Part shown: piece by piece, positions 60,499 to 64,000 of the stretch
Position numbering within the stretch: position 1 is the stretch's first letter
Layout: every line of letters starts with the position of its first letter
Assembly (NCBI RefSeq): GCF_041080655.1
Contig: NZ_CP163525.1
Coordinates: 8,742,001 to 8,806,000, forward strand
DNA from: Streptomyces sp. CG4
GTDB lineage: Bacteria; Actinomycetota; Actinomycetes; Streptomycetales; Streptomycetaceae
Length of the DNA: 64,000 nt
Direction of reading: 5' to 3'
The notes under the pieces: model-generated
Seen by the model: only the letters and a program-made list of their open reading frames with translations
What the model was told of the DNA's origin: nothing
Database searches by the model: none
Program-made: the position numbers and the translations under genes

Positions 60499-60915
60499 AT
60501 GGATGCCATCACTGTCGAAGAGTCCGCCCAGGCCCGGCTGATCACCGCCGACGACGAGGAGATCCCCGTGTCGGCCACGCTGCGGTACTCCACGGACGAC
60601 CCCCTGGCCGTCTTCGTGGATTTTCCCGCCGAGGCCGCTCTGGAGGGCGAGGAGGTCAGCTGGGTCTTCGCGCGCTCCCTGCTGGACCAGGGGCTGCGGG
60701 CCCCGGCCGGCCACGGGGACGTGCAGATCTGGCCGTACGGGCGTACGCGGACGGTGCTGGAGTTCCACTCGCCGCACGGCCTGGCCCTGCTCCAGTTCCC
60801 CGCGTCCGCGCTGCGCCGCTTCCTGCTGCGCACCTACGCGGCGGTGCCCGTCGGACAGGAGGATCTGTCGGGGGTGGTGGAGCGCGGCTTGAGCGCCCTG
60901 TTCGGCGGGGTGTGA
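60499..60915 (+). CDS. SsgA-like protein (SALP family)
   Basis: A 138-residue SsgA-like protein. SALPs, found only in actinomycetes with sporulation, control placement of cell-division and cell-wall machinery. The typical pieces are VSATLRYSTDDPLAVFVDFPA, EVSWVFARSLLDQGLRAPAG, GDVQIWPYGRTRTVLEFHSP and ALRRFLLRTYAAVPVG. Which paralogue (SsgD to SsgG) is not clear; it is not SsgB, whose sequence differs. ATG 60499 is used; an upstream in-frame GTG would add about 12 residues. Confidence 0.88.
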   Translation: MDAITVEESAQARLITADDEEIPVSATLRYSTDDPLAVFVDFPAEAALEGEEVSWVFARSLLDQGLRAPAGHGDVQIWPYGRTRTVLEFHSPHGLALLQFPASALRRFLLRTYAAVPVGQEDLSGVVERGLSALFGGV

Positions 60916-61044
60916 AGAGCCCCCGGCCGACTTTGACTTCTGTTCACCTCCGCCTCACCGCATCGGTATGGACCCCGACCATCACCCCGTGCACCCTGGC
61001 GCGCGGTGTGCCGCAAGGGCACTCCGGTGACGAGGACGGGGCCA

Positions 61045-63075
61045 ATGACACCGATCAGCCGAAGAGGCTTCGTGGGACTCGGCGCATCCGTGGCGGCGGG
61101 TGTGGCGCTGGGCGCCGGCACACGCACCACGGCCGCGGCCGCGGCGGCGACGACGGCGACCGGCACGATCAAGGACGTACAGCACGTGGTGATCCTCATG
61201 CAGGAGAACCGCAGCTTCGACCACTACTTCGGCCGGCTGAAGGGCGTGCGCGGTTTCGACGACCGCAGCGGCATCACGCTGAGCGGCGGCAACCCGGTCT
61301 TCAACCAGCCCAACGGGCTGGGCCGTCAGTACCCGTGGAAGCTCAGCGCGACCCCGGACGCGGGCGGCAAGGACGGCGAGACCCTCGCCCAGTGCAACGG
61401 CGACCTGCCCCACTCGTGGTCCTCGCAGCACTCCGCGTGGAACAAGGGCCGGATGGACAACTGGGTCGCGGGCGTCGGCAACGTCCGCTCGCTCGGTTAC
61501 CTGGACCGCTCCGACATCCCCTTCCACTACGCGCTCGCCGACAACTACACCATCTGCGACGCCTACTTCTGCTCCACGCTCAGCGCGACCGGCCCCAACC
61601 GCACCTACCTGTGGAGCGGCAAGGTCGACTCCTCCAGCTACGACGGCGGCGACGAGTCCGGCCTGACCTGGCAGACCTACGCCGAGGCGCTGCAGGCCGC
61701 CGGGGTGAGCTGGAAGGTCTACCAGAACGCGGCCGACAACTACGGTGACAACGGCTGCGCCTACTTCAAGAACTTCGCCAACGCCAAGGCGGGCGACCCG
61801 CTGTACGACCGCGGCATGTCCTCGGTGCCCAAGGTGACCGGCTCCACCCCCGACGACATCGCCGCCGCCATCAAGGCCGACGTGCTCGCGGGCACCCTCC
61901 CACAGGTCTCCTGGGTCGTCCCCAACCAGGCCTTCTCCGAGCACCCCTACGCCCCGCCCGGCGACGGCGCCCACTTCGTCAACCTCGTCTACCAGGCCCT
62001 CGCCGCCGACCAGGACGTCTTCGACTCGACCGTCCTGTTCCTCAACTACGACGAGAACGACGGCTACTTCGACCACGTGCCCCCGCCGTCGCCGCCCGCC
62101 GGAACGGCCGGGGAGTTCCTGAACGGGGTGCCGTACGGCTTCGGCTTCCGGGTCCCGATGCTCGTCATCTCGCCCTGGACGCGCGGCGGCTGGGTCTCCT
62201 CGGAGGTCTTCGAGCACACCTCGGTGCTGCGTTTCCTGGAGACCTGGACCTCGGCCCTCGGCAAGCCCGTCCAGTGCGCCAACATCAGCGACTGGCGGCG
62301 CAAGGTGAGCGGCGACCTGACCGGCGTCTTCGACTTTGCGAACCCGGTCTACGGCCCGGTCTCCCTGCCCGCGACCAGCGTCATCGGCATCGACACCTGC
62401 GGCCCGCTGCCCAACCCGGTGCCGACGGACAACGCCCTGCCCGCCCAGGAGCCCGGCACCCGCCCGGCCCGCGCGCTGCCCTACCAGCCGAACGGATACC
62501 TGGACCACCTGGAGTTCGACGCGGCGGGCAAGACCCTCGCCTGGTTCACCATGACCAACCAGGGCGCGCAGGCGTCCCGGGCGGCCCACTTCTCCATCCA
62601 CCCCAACGCCTACCGCGACACCACGCCGTTCCAGTACACGGTCGACGCGGGCGGCACCGCCTCCGACTACTTCAACATCGGCACGGGCTTCGGCGGCGGC
62701 AAGTACGACGTGACCATGGTCGGCCCCAACCGCTTCCTGCGCCGCTTCCAGGGCGACGCGACCAGGGCGGGCAGGTCGGTGGAGGTGAGCACCCGTTACG
62801 CGGTCGAGCCGGGCACCGGCAAGCTCGCGATCTACTTCAAGATGGCCAACTCCGGTTCGTCGTCGGTGAAGTTCACCATCACCTCCCACCACTACCGCGG
62901 TGACGGTCCCTGGACCTACACCGTCGCCGCGGGCGGCTCGACGGAGGACTTCTTCAACGCCGTCGCGTACCAGAACGGCTGGTACGACTTCACGGTGACC
63001 GTCGACTCCGACGCGACCTGGTCGCGCCGGTTCACCGGGCACCTGGAGACGGGCGCCGCGAGCGTCAGCGGCTGA
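61045..63075 (+). CDS. TAT-exported phospholipase C, phosphocholine-specific type
   Basis: A 676-residue enzyme with a twin-arginine signal (ISRRGFVGLGASVAAG) and a phosphoesterase domain: VILMQENRSFDHYFGRLKGV (Asn/Glu metal site), the NYTICDAYFCSTLSATGPNRTYLWSG region and LFLNYDENDGYFDHVPPPSPP near 340. Two C-terminal DUF756-like repeats (about 480-575 and 590-676) share the YFNIGTGF / FFNAVAYQ pattern. It fits the PlcH/PlcN type acting on choline lipids outside the cell. ATG 61045 gives the RR near residue 7; GTG 61006 is an alternative. Confidence 0.9.
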   Translation: MTPISRRGFVGLGASVAAGVALGAGTRTTAAAAAATTATGTIKDVQHVVILMQENRSFDHYFGRLKGVRGFDDRSGITLSGGNPVFNQPNGLGRQYPWKLSATPDAGGKDGETLAQCNGDLPHSWSSQHSAWNKGRMDNWVAGVGNVRSLGYLDRSDIPFHYALADNYTICDAYFCSTLSATGPNRTYLWSGKVDSSSYDGGDESGLTWQTYAEALQAAGVSWKVYQNAADNYGDNGCAYFKNFANAKAGDPLYDRGMSSVPKVTGSTPDDIAAAIKADVLAGTLPQVSWVVPNQAFSEHPYAPPGDGAHFVNLVYQALAADQDVFDSTVLFLNYDENDGYFDHVPPPSPPAGTAGEFLNGVPYGFGFRVPMLVISPWTRGGWVSSEVFEHTSVLRFLETWTSALGKPVQCANISDWRRKVSGDLTGVFDFANPVYGPVSLPATSVIGIDTCGPLPNPVPTDNALPAQEPGTRPARALPYQPNGYLDHLEFDAAGKTLAWFTMTNQGAQASRAAHFSIHPNAYRDTTPFQYTVDAGGTASDYFNIGTGFGGGKYDVTMVGPNRFLRRFQGDATRAGRSVEVSTRYAVEPGTGKLAIYFKMANSGSSSVKFTITSHHYRGDGPWTYTVAAGGSTEDFFNAVAYQNGWYDFTVTVDSDATWSRRFTGHLETGAASVSG

Positions 63076-64000
63076 CCCCGGCGCAGGGGTCGTACAGGTC
63101 CGGGCGCGGGGCGAGCTCGACGGTCACCCGGCCGCCGGTCTCCAGCGCCCGGACCCCCGCCTCGGCGACGACGGACGCCGCGTACCCGTCCCACACGCTC
63201 GGGCCGGTGACCCGGCCCCGCCGGGTGGCGTCGACCCAGGCCTGGACCTCGCGGTCGTAGGCGCCGGCGAAGCGGACGAGGTAGTCCTGTGCCACCTCCT
63301 CGCGGGCGTCGCCCGCCGTGGTGACCACCATGGTGTGCTCGGCGCCGATCCGGGCGCTGCCCCGCTCGCACACGGCCTCGCAGCGCACCTGGTAGCCGAA
63401 GCCGCAGTTCACGAACACCTCGACGTCGACGAGTGCGCCCGCCGCGGTCTCGAACAGCACGAACTGCGGATCGAGCAGGCCCTCGGGGGCGCCCGCGGAC
63501 GGCGTGGGACGCAGCACGGTCACCGCCGTCAGCTCCTGCCCGAGCAGCCAGCGGGCCGCGTCGATCTCGTGCGAGACCGAGCTGTTGATGAGCATGGCGC
63601 TGGTGAAGTGCTCCGGCGAGGAGACGTTGCGGTGGGTGCAGTGCAGCATCAGGGGCCGGCCGAGGCTGCCGCCGTCCAGCAGTGCCTTGAGCCGGCGGTA
63701 CTCGCTGTCGTAGCGGCGCATGAAGCCGATCTGGGCCAGCCGGCGGCCCAGCCGTGCCTCGGCCTCCACGATCCGCAGCGCACCGGTGGAGTCCGGCACC
63801 ATGGGCTTCTCGCACAGCACCGGCAGTCCGCGGGCGAAGGCGGCGAGCAGGGCCTCCTCATGGGCCGGGCCGGGGGAGGCGATCAGCACGGCCGCGACCC
63901 CGGGCGCGTCCAGCGCGGCCACCGGGTCCTGGTGCACGGTCACTGAATCGATGCCGGCCACGGCATCCTTCGCCCGCTCGACATCGGGGTCGGCCACCGC
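63065..64000 (-). CDS. Gfo/Idh/MocA oxidoreductase, 5' partial
   Basis: The C-terminal 310 or so residues of an NAD(P)-dependent dehydrogenase, cut at the window edge before the Rossmann GxGxxG motif. CEKPMVPD carries the catalytic Lys, then QIGFMRRYDSEYRRLK (inositol-dehydrogenase-type), and SSVSHEIDAARWLLGQE has the His-Asp pair typical of myo-inositol 2-dehydrogenases. Its stop overlaps the phospholipase stop by eleven bases, tail to tail. The frame stays open to base 64000. Confidence 0.85.
   Translation of the reverse strand, partial: AVADPDVERAKDAVAGIDSVTVHQDPVAALDAPGVAAVLIASPGPAHEEALLAAFARGLPVLCEKPMVPDSTGALRIVEAEARLGRRLAQIGFMRRYDSEYRRLKALLDGGSLGRPLMLHCTHRNVSSPEHFTSAMLINSSVSHEIDAARWLLGQELTAVTVLRPTPSAGAPEGLLDPQFVLFETAAGALVDVEVFVNCGFGYQVRCEAVCERGSARIGAEHTMVVTTAGDAREEVAQDYLVRFAGAYDREVQAWVDATRRGRVTGPSVWDGYAASVVAEAGVRALETGGRVTVELAPRPDLYDPCAGVSR

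Overview
The window looks like a Streptomyces chromosome. GC content is very high with G/C third positions. SsgA-type and NsdA/NsdB-type developmental proteins, a DUF397 protein, a LAL-type LuxR regulator and an RsbW-like ATP-binding protein are all present. Density of catabolic and accessory genes, several broken genes and the lack of core housekeeping genes suggest a chromosome arm. Everything here is read by eye from sequence; no database search was run.

Left part (1-16.4 kb) is patchy. It holds the end of a zinc-finger anti-sigma factor, an RsbW-like kinase, a Cys-rich small protein and a secreted vanadium haloperoxidase-type protein. Next come a badly broken carboxylesterase, an SDR, and a three-gene ferredoxin / ferredoxin reductase / cytochrome P450 cassette. 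A Gfo/Idh dehydrogenase, a double Lrp/AsnC regulator divergent from an intact carboxylesterase, and a run of decayed genes (alpha/beta hydrolase, carotenoid oxygenase fragment) follow.

Middle part (16.4-31.4 kb). A minus-strand gene set (LysR, CaiB-type CoA-transferase, enoyl-CoA hydratase, acetoacetate decarboxylase-like protein, 3-hydroxyacyl-CoA dehydrogenase, acyl-CoA dehydrogenase) looks like one catabolic pathway. An MpaB/DUF2236 protein, a Ser/Thr kinase fused to an array of 42-residue TPR units, a phytoene-desaturase-like flavoprotein, and a nitronate monooxygenase-like / acyl-CoA ligase operon follow.

Centre (31.4-37 kb) is a compact terpenoid locus: a cytochrome P450 overlapping a class I terpene synthase, followed by a large LAL regulator. 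Both enzymes have a substitution at a usually conserved catalytic position.

Right-centre (37-48.2 kb) is acyl-CoA metabolism: acyl-CoA ligases, phenylacetate-CoA ligase under a PaaR-like palindrome, a membrane sulfatase-like enzyme, and a divergent ligase / crotonase-DUF35-LTP-LTP operon resembling actinobacterial sterol or isoprenoid side-chain degradation. The promoter palindrome of this operon is nearly the same as the one before the nitronate monooxygenase / ligase operon, so both may answer to one TetR-type repressor encoded elsewhere.

Right part (48.2-64 kb) has a DUF397 protein, a universal stress protein, two secreted esterases next to each other (PHB-depolymerase-like and oligomer-hydrolase/tannase-like), and a 250-bp MITE-like element flanked by CTAG that touches the stop codon of a secreted amidase. 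A phosphotransferase divergent from an NsdB-like regulator, a PAS-PP2C phosphatase, an SsgA-like protein, a TAT-exported phospholipase C and a partial Gfo/Idh gene complete it.
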